Positions 26,558 through 33,416 of a stretch of 33,416 nt of DNA are shown piece after piece. The notes beneath the pieces were generated by a model that had not been told where the DNA came from, did no database searches, and saw only the letters and a program-made list of their open reading frames with translations. The DNA is from Methylococcales bacterium. Lineage in GTDB: Bacteria > Pseudomonadota > Gammaproteobacteria > Methylococcales > Methylomonadaceae. Each line of letters begins with the position of its first letter. The stretch's first letter is position 1. The position numbers were made by a program, and so were the translations under genes. The stretch lies in the NCBI GenBank assembly GCA_003584895.1, contig QVQF01000105.1:1-33416 (forward strand), written 5' to 3'.

Positions 26558-27072
26558 AAACAGCCGGACTTATCTTGATTGCCGTCGCCGTGCTGGCCTT
26601 GGGTGGAGGCATTATCGCCAGAGGCCTGTTATCACCGACAGGCCCAGCTAGCATTGTGTCTTTACCTGACTTTACCTTGCCCGATGCCTCCGGTCAGCCA
26701 CATACTATTTCAGAATGGCAAGGCAAGCTAAGAGTGATTAACTTTTGGGCGACTTGGTGCGGGCCTTGCCTAAAAGAAATTCCTGAATTTATCGAGCTGC
26801 AAAACCACTATACCGATAAAGGCCTGCAATTTATCGGCATAGCCGTAGATACCCCAGAAGCAGTAGCAACCTACCTAAGCTCCATCAACATCAATTACCC
26901 CATATTAGTTGGTGACATGCCCGCTATTAGCATCGCCCATCAACTGGGCGATAATATGGATGCAGTGCCTTTTACCGTCATTGTTAACCAACAAGGACAA
27001 ATCATCCATCAACATGCAGGTGAATTTTCTAAAGAACAAATATTGGAAGTGATTAAGCCTTTGCTCAAGTAG
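26554..27072 (+). CDS. TlpA/ResA-like membrane-anchored thiol-disulfide oxidoreductase
   Basis: A 172-residue protein. An N-terminal uncleaved-looking anchor (about 5-25, LILIAVAVLALGGGIIARGLL) precedes a periplasmic thioredoxin-fold domain with redox motif FWATWCGPCLKEIPEF and the cis-proline region DAVPFTVIVNQQGQI. Proteins of this group reduce disulfides for cytochrome c maturation or protein repair, fed by DsbD/CcdA. The 4-base overlap with dsbD makes DsbD the likely electron donor. Confidence 0.9.
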   Translation: MKTAGLILIAVAVLALGGGIIARGLLSPTGPASIVSLPDFTLPDASGQPHTISEWQGKLRVINFWATWCGPCLKEIPEFIELQNHYTDKGLQFIGIAVDTPEAVATYLSSININYPILVGDMPAISIAHQLGDNMDAVPFTVIVNQQGQIIHQHAGEFSKEQILEVIKPLLK

Positions 27073-27251
27073 AAGTTTGCTCGGGCTACGCAGGCTTTGA
27101 GTGTTTGCATGACGGACTCCTTTAAAATAAATGCTAAAGGTACGACTTAATTTACGTAATATCAACACGTCAAAAAATAGCCGGGTAAGACAGAAAAACT
27201 TATGCTCGCCTATGCTCGAAAAGTCTTATTCCAGCCTACAGTTGCAGCATA
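27073..27251. repeat. Imperfect inverted repeat, REP-like, left edge of accessory block
   Basis: CCGGGTAAGAC at 27181-27191 faces GTCTTATTCCAG at 27223-27234 (complementary with one bulge and mismatch). Between them TATGCTCG occurs twice in tandem. No gene is seen in this 179-base gap, which separates the convergent tlpA-like and glycosyltransferase genes. Confidence 0.45.
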
Positions 27252-28211
27252 TTAATTATTTTTTCGGATGCAACTGTACAACGCGTGAAGTAAAAATTTA
27301 AGTTGTAACTTGGTGACGCCATAACGCAAAGTTCCGAGTAAAAATATGAAGGCTTTAAGGCCTTTATCTTGCGTTATATATTCCCATGCTACGTCTTGTC
27401 CCGCCTCTATAACCGCGTCATTAATCAGTATTTTGTAAAAGTCTGCACGAGGATTAGTCAGTAATTGCTTTTTTATGGTGAGTCCCGACAAAGCGTGCTC
27501 AAGTCGACGACGGGGTAAGGATGAGTATCCTTGTCCATCCACTCGTTGTAAATACAGGCCGACATTGAGCAGACCGCAGACATTATTTAGTGTTGCGCGT
27601 AACGCCCAGTCACAATCCCATAGCAGACAGTCTTGCTGATATAGCCCCACTTGATGAAAATGTTCTCTCGTAGTGACAGGGCGTTGAAAAGGCATAGGCA
27701 CTCGCTTAAGTAAGGCAGGAAAAAGATGTGTATCAAATTGTATGACATGCTCATACTTGTTTATACCTTGCGCGTCACCTAAAACTTTTTCCATCGTCTT
27801 GGGAACATTAGCTTGTACCCAATGAACGTTAGTGCCGAAATACTCGACGTCCATGAATAAAGTACTTATCTGTGGATTGGCTTCAAGAGCCTCAATTGCT
27901 GTTGCCAAATAAGTGGGAGCAAATAAATCATCATCATCTAAAAAGGCTAGATATTTGCCGGTGGCGGCATTTACTCCGGTATTTTTGGCGGTAGGGCCGC
28001 CTTGAGGATCGGCATGACTAATTACTCGAAACTTATTGCCGAACTGAGCTTTAATCTCTTGCTCATTCACGATTGGGCTTGATCCATCATCGACAATAAT
28101 AACTTGCCAATCGGTCATAGTTTGCCCAGCAATGCTTGCTAGGGCTTCTAGCAGCAATTCTGGACGATTATGGGTTGGAATGATGACGGAAACTAATGGC
28201 ATGTTTTGCAT
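27252..28211 (-). CDS. Family 2 glycosyltransferase
   Basis: About 319 residues. LVSVIIPTHNRPELLLEALASIAGQ, VIIVDDGSSP and YLAFLDDDDLFAP are the GT2 (GT-A fold) donor-binding motifs, the last being the metal-binding DXD. GPTAKNTGVNAATG matches the family's recurring ARN-G segment with a changed start (Thr-Ala-Lys-Asn). The C-terminal third has a few hydrophobic residues but no clear membrane helix. An in-frame GTG at 28265 would give 337 residues, and MPLVSV could start at 28202; I chose the ATG at 28211 but no ribosome site decides. It stands alone on the minus strand between core operons, next to repeats, and the product glycan cannot be guessed. Confidence 0.8.
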   Translation of the reverse strand: MQNMPLVSVIIPTHNRPELLLEALASIAGQTMTDWQVIIVDDGSSPIVNEQEIKAQFGNKFRVISHADPQGGPTAKNTGVNAATGKYLAFLDDDDLFAPTYLATAIEALEANPQISTLFMDVEYFGTNVHWVQANVPKTMEKVLGDAQGINKYEHVIQFDTHLFPALLKRVPMPFQRPVTTREHFHQVGLYQQDCLLWDCDWALRATLNNVCGLLNVGLYLQRVDGQGYSSLPRRRLEHALSGLTIKKQLLTNPRADFYKILINDAVIEAGQDVAWEYITQDKGLKAFIFLLGTLRYGVTKLQLKFLLHALYSCIRKNN

Positions 28212-28357
28212 AGCAGACTGATTTCCTTGGGCAGGTGTAGGATTTAAGCTGAAACAGTAAGTCACTACGAACTGGTTTCAACAATGGATGATAAGTTTTT
28301 TAAATTGTACCGAATTATCGAGTGGATTAAAGTTTAGCTCCTAGTGGTTTCTTGTAT

Positions 28358-28385
28358 AAAAAAGCTGCCTTGGCTGCGGCTTTTA
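28358..28385 (-). terminator. Hairpin terminator downstream of the orphan hypothetical gene
   Basis: AAAAGCTGC (28360-28368) pairs with GCGGCTTTT (28376-28384) with one G-T pair. On the minus strand it is followed by TTTTTTATA. It lies about 280 bases after the stop of the orphan gene at 28663; it could also work on the other strand. Confidence 0.55.
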
Positions 28386-28495
28386 TTGAACTAATTTTAC
28401 GCAGCTACCTCTCATAAAACGTATCATTTCGGAATGGAAAAAATAAAATTAACACTTAACCCGCAATCTCTAACTCGGTAAAGCGTAATTCGTAG

Positions 28496-28522
28496 GGCGT
28501 CAATAGCGTAGCGTATTGCGCC
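28496..28522. repeat. REP-like imperfect palindrome
   Basis: GGCGTCAATAGCG and CGTATTGCGCC flank a short TAG centre, forming an imperfect hairpin. Flanking GTAGGG and GCATAATT/AATT words extend the symmetry. The form resembles interspersed palindromes found in many gammaproteobacterial genomes, but copy number here is unknown. Confidence 0.5.
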
Positions 28523-28613
28523 GCATAATTGAGACTTCATACTCGAAAAATCATTAAACGTTCAACATGGGATTACAAACCCCGTCCAGCTGAGATTAAT
28601 AAACTGTAGGAAC

Positions 28614-28643
28614 AAATCGCGGCCCGCCACATGCCCACGATTT
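28614..28643. repeat. Hairpin repeat just after the orphan gene
   Basis: AAATCGCGG (28614-28622) and CCACGATTT (28635-28643) pair with one mismatch around a 12-base loop. Together with the elements at 28358 and 28496 it fills the 28212-28662 gap, in which I see no gene. Confidence 0.4.
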
Positions 28644-28662
28644 ATGTCAATTCATCTCAAAT

Positions 28663-29352
28663 CTACCCCCCCACCGAAACACTAATCACATCACTCCACT
28701 GCCCTACCAGTTCGTCGTGCAAGCGATAAATGGCTTTGTATTTCCATAAAGCACTGGCACCCGCTGCCGGCAATGGCGAGGTGTCGGTGGTGTTGGGCTC
28801 GGTGTTGATAGTGAGTAAGACAAACTCATGACCGTCGCCTCTATCTACCCAGATTTCTATGGCGCTGGCTTGGCCTTTGCTCCAGACGATAATCGGATGA
28901 CCTGCTTGATTTTGTATCGTTAATATCGGTTTCCAAGTGCTGGTATCAAGCACTTGAAAGCTGCCAATTAGCCATAAATCTTGGCCGATGGCGGTGGTGT
29001 AGTTTTTGTGAGTTTTGATATGTGCCGCTAAGGCAGCGAGTCTAGCAATAACACCGGGTCTGACAGCAGGCGGAACAGGGGTGGCCAATGTTAAGGCGAT
29101 CGGCCAATCTGCCGTGCCGCTACCACCATCCCTAAGCACATTCTTATAAGCCGTCCAGTGTTGACTATAAGCCAATACATCGGTTTGCGCATGTAAAGTG
29201 TAGCGAAAAGCATCAGCATCCGCTTTAAGTGCGACAAGATCAACAGCACTGACATCTAACGCAGCCGCATAACGGGGCAAAGCAGATGAAAAATGATCTA
29301 GCAAGTCGGCTTTGCCGCTGTCGTTAGTAGGCATAAAATAGTTAGTCGTCAT
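28663..29352 (-). CDS. Orphan hypothetical protein, possibly with C-terminal Fn3-like domain
   Basis: A 229-residue protein with no signal peptide or membrane helix. Residues about 1-125 are Ala/Leu-rich and probably helical (LLDHFSSALPRYAAALDVSAVDLVALKADADAF, given here in part as a helix-forming block). The C-terminal half looks beta-rich, with IEIWVDRGDGHEFVLL, a short TDTSPLPAAG turn, and a closing LWKYKAIYRLHDELVGQWSDVISVSVGG that recalls fibronectin type III strands. The ATG at 29350-29352 has AAGGAG upstream; an in-frame extension to 29403 has none. It is GC-richer than its surroundings (33 of 60 bases at 29041-29100, against 22 of 60 at 10381-10440), which suggests transfer. I recognise no named family. 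Confidence 0.72.
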   Translation of the reverse strand: MTTNYFMPTNDSGKADLLDHFSSALPRYAAALDVSAVDLVALKADADAFRYTLHAQTDVLAYSQHWTAYKNVLRDGGSGTADWPIALTLATPVPPAVRPGVIARLAALAAHIKTHKNYTTAIGQDLWLIGSFQVLDTSTWKPILTIQNQAGHPIIVWSKGQASAIEIWVDRGDGHEFVLLTINTEPNTTDTSPLPAAGASALWKYKAIYRLHDELVGQWSDVISVSVGG

Positions 29353-29427
29353 AGTCTTTAAGCTCCTTATGGTTAATTTACAAAGGTGGTGTTGAGTATC
29401 CAACGGGTGTAGCGGTAATGATTATTA

Positions 29428-29762
29428 GGCGTCTAGCAATGACAGCCAGACAACTCTGCGTGACAGAATGTTATCTGGCTAGCGTAGCCAGTCGTCTGGC
29501 TGTCATTGCTAGTTATATTTTATGATGGCTAGTTGCCTGTCCGTGCTAGCCAGATGACTAGCTACCATTGCTAGGCGTCTGTGTGCCATTGCTAGTCATA
29601 TTTAATGCTTGCTAGTTGTCTGTCTGTATTAGCCAGATGACTAGCAATCGCTGCTAGGCGTCTAGCTGTGCCTGACCGATGCCTAGCAATGGTAGCCAGA
29701 CAACTGGCAAGCATAGCTAAGCGTTACTTAATGATGACCTTACACCTAGCTAGAGTGGCTAG
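29428..29762. repeat. CTAG-rich palindromic repeat cluster
   Basis: Sixteen CTAG tetramers occur in 330 bases, where about one is expected by chance. A 12-base word AGCCAGAYRACT occurs at 29444, 29548, 29631 and 29694 and inverted at 29490, with two further degenerate inverted copies at 29531 and 29614. CTAGCAATG-NN-AGCCAGACAACT at 29433-29455 recurs at 29683-29705, and its near-perfect complement is at 29490-29512. Two tandem units of 83 bases start at 29528 and 29611. It lies upstream of the orphan gene. No open reading frame runs through it, and spacing is too irregular for CRISPR. Confidence 0.9.
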
Positions 29763-30087
29763 CAGCCGTTAAAACAAGGCGACACAGGGCAAAATGAAAG
29801 CCAGAGGTCTTAGCTAAAAAAAATAGGGGATGGGTAGTATCGTAATCACAACGGCGATAAACATCAAGTTAAAGTGTAATAAATATTAGCTCCCCAATAC
29901 AGGTCACGACCTTTCCTACCTTCGCACCCTATTAGACAAAAAAACCATGACTTAAAATGGAGGATAAGCTAACTAATAACCGACAATCTGTTGCTATCTT
30001 TTGTTAAAAACAGAATGTCTGGACAAAATACTACAAAACGGTAAAATTATCGGCTGTTATAATCTATATGCTGACTTAAATACCTAA
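29763..30087. other. Gene-free stretch between repeat cluster and aroQ
   Basis: About 325 bases with no convincing gene. Only very short reading frames occur. An extended -10 element (TGTTATAAT, 30055-30063) lies 25 bases before the aroQ start and is the likely promoter of the aroQ-accB-accC transcript; no good -35 accompanies it. Confidence 0.5.
30055..30063 (+). promoter_or_regulatory. Extended -10 promoter of aroQ-accBC
   Basis: TGT-TATAAT: perfect -10 with the TG extension, no recognisable -35 at the usual distance. The predicted start is within 20 bases of the aroQ ATG, so the leader is very short. Confidence 0.55.
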
Positions 30088-30534
30088 ATGGCGACGATTA
30101 CCGTTTTAAATGGACCAAACTTAAACCTATTGGGTATCCGTGAGCCTAGCTTATATGGCAATAAAACGCTCGCTGACATTCGCGACTCGCTGGAAAAAAA
30201 AGCGACCGATTTAAATCATCAACTCGATTTTTATCAAAACAATGCCGAACATGAAATTATTGAATTGATACACCTAGCTTACAAAAAAAACACGGATTTC
30301 ATCATTATTAACCCTGCTGCGTTTACTCATACTAGCGTTGCACTCCGTGATGCTTTATTAGCAACTAAAATTCCCTTTATAGAGGTTCATTTATCAAACG
30401 TCCACGCACGTGAACCTTTTAGAAAACACTCTTATTTCTCAGATATTGCTCAAGGCGTTATCTGTGGATTAGGAGCGATAGGATATGAACTGGCCTTACA
30501 AGCCGCTGACCAGATATTAACCGAGAGACCATAA
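30088..30534 (+). CDS. aroQ: 3-dehydroquinate dehydratase, type II
   Basis: Third step of the shikimate pathway: 3-dehydroquinate to 3-dehydroshikimate. The 148-residue length is standard for the type II dodecamer. [17 protein letters not shown] holds the catalytic Tyr23 in its flexible loop, [17 protein letters not shown] is the substrate-binding strand, and [11 protein letters not shown] contains the catalytic His. It is followed by accB after 3 bases. The pairing aroQ-accB-accC is conserved in many gammaproteobacteria. Confidence 0.97.
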   Translation: MATITVLNGPNLNLLGIREPSLYGNKTLADIRDSLEKKATDLNHQLDFYQNNAEHEIIELIHLAYKKNTDFIIINPAAFTHTSVALRDALLATKIPFIEVHLSNVHAREPFRKHSYFSDIAQGVICGLGAIGYELALQAADQILTERP

Positions 30535-30537
30535 GCC

Positions 30538-30978
30538 ATGGATATTAGAAAAATAAAAAAACTCATCGAAATTATCGAAGAATCCGATATTGCCGAACTA
30601 GAAATCAAAGAAGGCGAAGAGTCGATTCGCATTAGTCGCTATTCTGCGGCACCGACTCAGGTCACTTATGCACCTGCACCTATGGGTGTAGCACCGACTG
30701 CAATCAGCGCTACTCCTGCAGTTGCCGTAGAAGAAAAAATAACAGGACATGCCGTTAAATCACCGATGGTAGGTACTTTTTATCGTTCAGCGTCACCCGG
30801 CAGTAAAGTGTTTGTCGAAGTAGGTCAATCGGTTATGTCCGGCGATACCTTATGTATTATTGAAGCTATGAAAATTCTTAATCAAATTGAAGCGGATAAA
30901 AGTGGCGTTATTACTAAAATACTGGTTGATAATGCTGAGCCGGTCGAATACGGCCAACCCTTATTCATCATTGAATAA
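30538..30978 (+). CDS. accB: Biotin carboxyl carrier protein of acetyl-CoA carboxylase
   Basis: A 146-residue BCCP. The N-terminal helix ([26 protein letters not shown], listed here only by its first and last parts) is followed by a Pro/Ala-rich linker (about 36-66) and the biotinyl domain with [14 protein letters not shown] and the biotinylation site [15 protein letters not shown]. The target is Lys112. The residue after it is Ile rather than the commoner Met, a mild and accepted change. It carries CO2 between AccC and the transferase. Confidence 0.96.
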   Translation: MDIRKIKKLIEIIEESDIAELEIKEGEESIRISRYSAAPTQVTYAPAPMGVAPTAISATPAVAVEEKITGHAVKSPMVGTFYRSASPGSKVFVEVGQSVMSGDTLCIIEAMKILNQIEADKSGVITKILVDNAEPVEYGQPLFIIE

Positions 30979-30992
30979 TCTGCGGGGATCCC

Positions 30993-32336
30993 ATGTTCAA
31001 TAAAATTGTTATTGCCAATCGCGGCGAAATTGCTTTGCGTATCCTTCGCGCCTGCAGAGAATTAGGCATTAAAGTCGTTGCCGTGCATTCAGAAGCAGAT
31101 CGCGATCTTAAGCATGTACGCTTAGCTGATGAGTCCGTGTGCATAGGTCCTGCGGCTTCAGCAGACAGCTATCTAAATATTCCAGCCATTATCAGCGCCG
31201 CTGAAGTGACCGATGCAGAAGCCATCCATCCGGGCTATGGTTTCTTATCAGAAAATGCTGATTTTTCTGAAAAAGTAAAGCAAAGTGGCTTTGTCTTTAT
31301 CGGCCCGAATGCCGAGACTATCCGCATGATGGGTGACAAGATTTCTGCTAAAAAAGCCATGCAGGCTGCAGGTATTCCTTGCGTCCCTGGCAATAATGAT
31401 CCTTTGTCAGATGATGATCAAAAGAACTTGCTCATGGCTCAAGAAATTGGCTATCCGGTCATTATCAAGGCGGCTGGCGGTGGCGGTGGTAGAGGTATGC
31501 GCACCGTGCATACTGAATCTGCGCTGATTAACTCCATAGCGATGACTAAAGCCGAAGCCGGCAGTGCCTTTGGTAATCCAACCGTGTATATGGAAAAGTT
31601 TTTAGAAGATCCTAGGCACATTGAGTTTCAAGTCATGGCTGATTCTCACGGCAACGCTATTCATTTAGGCGAACGTGATTGTTCTATGCAGCGTCGTCAT
31701 CAAAAAGTAGTGGAAGAAGCACCAGCTCCGGGCATTACTGAAGAACAGCGTAAACTCATCGGTGAACGTTGTGCTAAAGCCTGTATTGATATTGGCTACT
31801 TAGGCGCAGGTACGTTTGAGTTCTTATATGAAAAAGGCGAGTTCTTTTTCATAGAAATGAATACGCGCGTACAAGTTGAACATCCAGTAACCGAGATGAT
31901 AACTGGCTTTGATATTGTTAAAGAACAACTGCGTATTGCTGCAGGTGAGCCGCTTTCTATTACCCAAGATCAAGTTAAAATCACCGGCCATGCTATTGAA
32001 TGTCGCTTGAATGCTGAAGATCCTAGAACCTTCATGCCTTGTCCTGGCACCATTGATCAATTCCACATGCCTGGTGGCCCTGGTATCCGTTGCGAAACTC
32101 ATATCTACAATGGCTATAAAGTACCTCCGTATTACGACTCTATGATAGGTAAATTGATTGCTCATGGCGAAGATAGAAAAAGTGCTATCGCGCGTATGAA
32201 CACGGCGCTGAGTGAAATCATTATAGATGGTATTAAAACCAACATCCCTTTACAGCAAGATATTATGAATGACAGTGCTTTCGCTCAAGGCCAACAAAAC
32301 ATTCATTATTTGGAAAAGAAGTTAGGAATTTATTAA
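30993..32336 (+). CDS. accC: Biotin carboxylase of acetyl-CoA carboxylase
   Basis: An ATP-grasp enzyme of 447 residues (E. coli 449). It opens [20 protein letters not shown]. The glycine-rich ATP loop is [13 protein letters not shown], followed by [38 protein letters not shown], the metal-binding [18 protein letters not shown] and the C-terminal domain ending [13 protein letters not shown]. It carboxylates biotin on AccB using bicarbonate, the first half of the committed step to fatty acids. It starts 14 bases after accB, behind a GGGGATCCC-like stretch that includes the ribosome site. A strong hairpin follows its stop. Confidence 0.98.
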   Translation: MFNKIVIANRGEIALRILRACRELGIKVVAVHSEADRDLKHVRLADESVCIGPAASADSYLNIPAIISAAEVTDAEAIHPGYGFLSENADFSEKVKQSGFVFIGPNAETIRMMGDKISAKKAMQAAGIPCVPGNNDPLSDDDQKNLLMAQEIGYPVIIKAAGGGGGRGMRTVHTESALINSIAMTKAEAGSAFGNPTVYMEKFLEDPRHIEFQVMADSHGNAIHLGERDCSMQRRHQKVVEEAPAPGITEEQRKLIGERCAKACIDIGYLGAGTFEFLYEKGEFFFIEMNTRVQVEHPVTEMITGFDIVKEQLRIAAGEPLSITQDQVKITGHAIECRLNAEDPRTFMPCPGTIDQFHMPGGPGIRCETHIYNGYKVPPYYDSMIGKLIAHGEDRKSAIARMNTALSEIIIDGIKTNIPLQQDIMNDSAFAQGQQNIHYLEKKLGIY

Positions 32337-32343
32337 GCCTTAA

Positions 32344-32381
32344 AAACTACTCTGTTAATTAAAGCATTAACGGAGTAGTTT
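32344..32381 (+). terminator. Hairpin after accC
   Basis: AAACTACTC-T-GTTAAT (32344-32359) pairs with ATTAAC-G-GAGTAGTTT (32366-32381), a 16-position stem with one mismatch and a 6-base loop. The following TACAATTTC is only loosely T-rich, so termination may be partial, allowing read-through into prmA. Confidence 0.6.
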
Positions 32382-32482
32382 ACAATTTCTATTCATACTA
32401 TTGAATATAGCCTCTCAGTTTTGTTAATTCGCTAAGCAATAGCCAATCAACAAACACTCTTTATCACATATATCCTCTCATC

Positions 32483-33361
32483 ATGGCCTGGCATCAAATT
32501 TCCGTTATTACCCAAGAAAACATCGCTCCCCAACTGGCTGATTTTTTCAGTGATCTAGGCGCTGTGTCTGTCACCTATATGGATGCCGAAGATGAGCCTG
32601 TCTACGAACCGGCTATCGGCGAAACAAAGATATGGAGTAATACCCAAGTTATTGCCCTCTATGAATTAGATGCTGATCCCGAGTTGATAAAATCTCAGGT
32701 TTATAAGCAGTTTAATCACGATGACTTGCATGACTGGGTGTATGAAGCCATTGCCGATCAGGAATGGGAACGCGCTTGGATGGAATATTATAAGCCGATG
32801 AAATTTGCCGATAGACTTTGGGTGTGCCCAACAGATCAAGAGCAAGTTGAGTCGGGGACAGTTTGTTTAACACTTGATCCCGGCCTTGCCTTCGGAACAG
32901 GCACACATCCAACCACGGCATTATGTTTAGAATGGTTAGCCAGTCATGAATTAAGCGCTAAAACCGTCATCGATTATGGCTGCGGCTCTGGCATACTCGC
33001 CGTTGCCAGTGTATTGCTAGGCGCTAAAGTCGCTCATGCTGTGGATATTGACCCGCAAGCAATCACCGCCACAGAAAGCAATGCTTTAAAAAATAAGGTT
33101 GAAGATAAAATTAAAACCTATCTACCTGAACAGTTCACTCCTTTTCAGGCGAATATAGTCTTGGCCAATATCTTAGCTAAACCCTTAATTGATATGGCGG
33201 AGCAAATTTGCGCCTTAGTCGTTTCAGGTGGATCGTTAGTTTTATCGGGTATCCTACACGAACAAGCCGAATCTGTTATTAATGCCTATCAGCGCGAAAT
33301 TATCTTCAGCCCTTTGGTACAACAAGAAGATTGGATCAGACTTGAAGGCATCAAGCGTTAA
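32483..33361 (+). CDS. prmA: Ribosomal protein L11 methyltransferase
   Basis: Trimethylates several positions of bL11 using S-adenosylmethionine. The 292 residues match E. coli PrmA (293). An N-terminal substrate-recognition domain (about 1-55) starts MAWHQISVITQENIAPQLADF. It is joined by a linker to a Rossmann-type methyltransferase domain with LDPGLAFGTGTHPTTALCLEW, VIDYGCGSGILAVAS (SAM motif I), HAVDIDPQAITAT and NIVLANILAKPLIDMA (the catalytic-region NIL motif). It lies 146 bases after accC, the usual neighbour. Confidence 0.97.
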   Translation: MAWHQISVITQENIAPQLADFFSDLGAVSVTYMDAEDEPVYEPAIGETKIWSNTQVIALYELDADPELIKSQVYKQFNHDDLHDWVYEAIADQEWERAWMEYYKPMKFADRLWVCPTDQEQVESGTVCLTLDPGLAFGTGTHPTTALCLEWLASHELSAKTVIDYGCGSGILAVASVLLGAKVAHAVDIDPQAITATESNALKNKVEDKIKTYLPEQFTPFQANIVLANILAKPLIDMAEQICALVVSGGSLVLSGILHEQAESVINAYQREIIFSPLVQQEDWIRLEGIKR

Positions 33362-33373
33362 CAATACAACACC

Positions 33374-33416
33374 AGCCTTTAGCCTTTAGCCTTTAGCCTT
33401 TAGCCTTTAGCCTTTA
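33374..33416 (+). repeat. Tandem 7-bp repeat AGCCTTT, at least six copies, cut by window end
   Basis: Six perfect AGCCTTT copies run from 33374 to 33415, directly after prmA; the window ends inside the array. No reverse arm (AAAGGCT) is visible within this window, so it is not yet a hairpin here. It resembles the GCCTTTT words of the hairpin at 23446-23490. Confidence 0.9.

Noticed and set aside
29428-29762. CRISPR array
   Set aside because: Repeats are of unequal spacing, occur in both orientations and are interleaved; there are no regular spacers and no cas gene nearby.
29428-29762. Insertion sequence remnant
   Set aside because: No transposase reading frame, no paired terminal repeats with target duplication.

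Overview
This AT-rich window comes from a gammaproteobacterium. It is most likely a methanotroph of the Methylococcales type. The placement is inferred from gene content and protein style: glnK-amtB beside ntrBC, rpsF-rpsR-DUF2232-rplI, dsbD/aroQ/accBC/prmA, and an exosortase A-associated O-glycosylation ligase. I ran no search, so genus and species are left open.

Layout. (1) 1-3.6 kb, minus strand: nitrogen control. NtrB and NtrC lie upstream of glnK and a truncated amtB. A sigma-54 promoter and two NtrC-type sites sit between ntrC and glnK. (2) 3.7-7.7 kb: dcd and mrp (minus), divergent from metG (plus). (3) 7.8-12.3 kb: a cell-surface glycan patch with a sulfotransferase, an O-antigen-ligase-like membrane protein, a family 2 glycosyltransferase and waaA. 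(4) 12.4-14.5 kb, minus: ribosomal operon rpsF-rpsR-DUF2232-rplI with a stringent-type promoter. (5) 14.8-16.2 kb: two small membrane-anchored proteins of unknown function, then tRNA-Gly(GCC) and tRNA-Cys(GCA), each followed by a clear terminator. (6) 16.5-20.8 kb: yajQ, a divergent RpoD-like sigma factor with a structured leader, and ftsH. (7) 20.9-24 kb: uvrD (minus), a DUF2892 protein, fxsA. (8) 24.06-27.07 kb: overlapping operon cutA-dsbD-tlpA-like, where DsbD has a duplicated N-terminal domain. (9) 27.1-30.05 kb: an accessory block with a glycosyltransferase, an orphan GC-richer hypothetical gene, several hairpin repeats and a dense CTAG-rich palindromic repeat cluster. (10) 30.09-33.36 kb: aroQ-accB-accC and prmA, ending in a 7-bp tandem repeat cut by the window edge.

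How it fits together. Most genes are core housekeeping: nitrogen signalling, dCTP deamination, Fe-S carrier, Met-tRNA charging, LPS core, translation, membrane proteolysis, DNA repair, disulfide reduction and fatty-acid initiation. The unusual parts are the sigma factor at 17.26-18.64 kb and the 27.1-30.05 kb block. The sigma factor keeps RpoD's -35-reading helix but has lost residues used for -10 and extended -10 reading. The block splits a dsbD/aroQ/acc neighbourhood that is contiguous in several other gammaproteobacteria, and it contains the repeat cluster, which I cannot assign to a known class.
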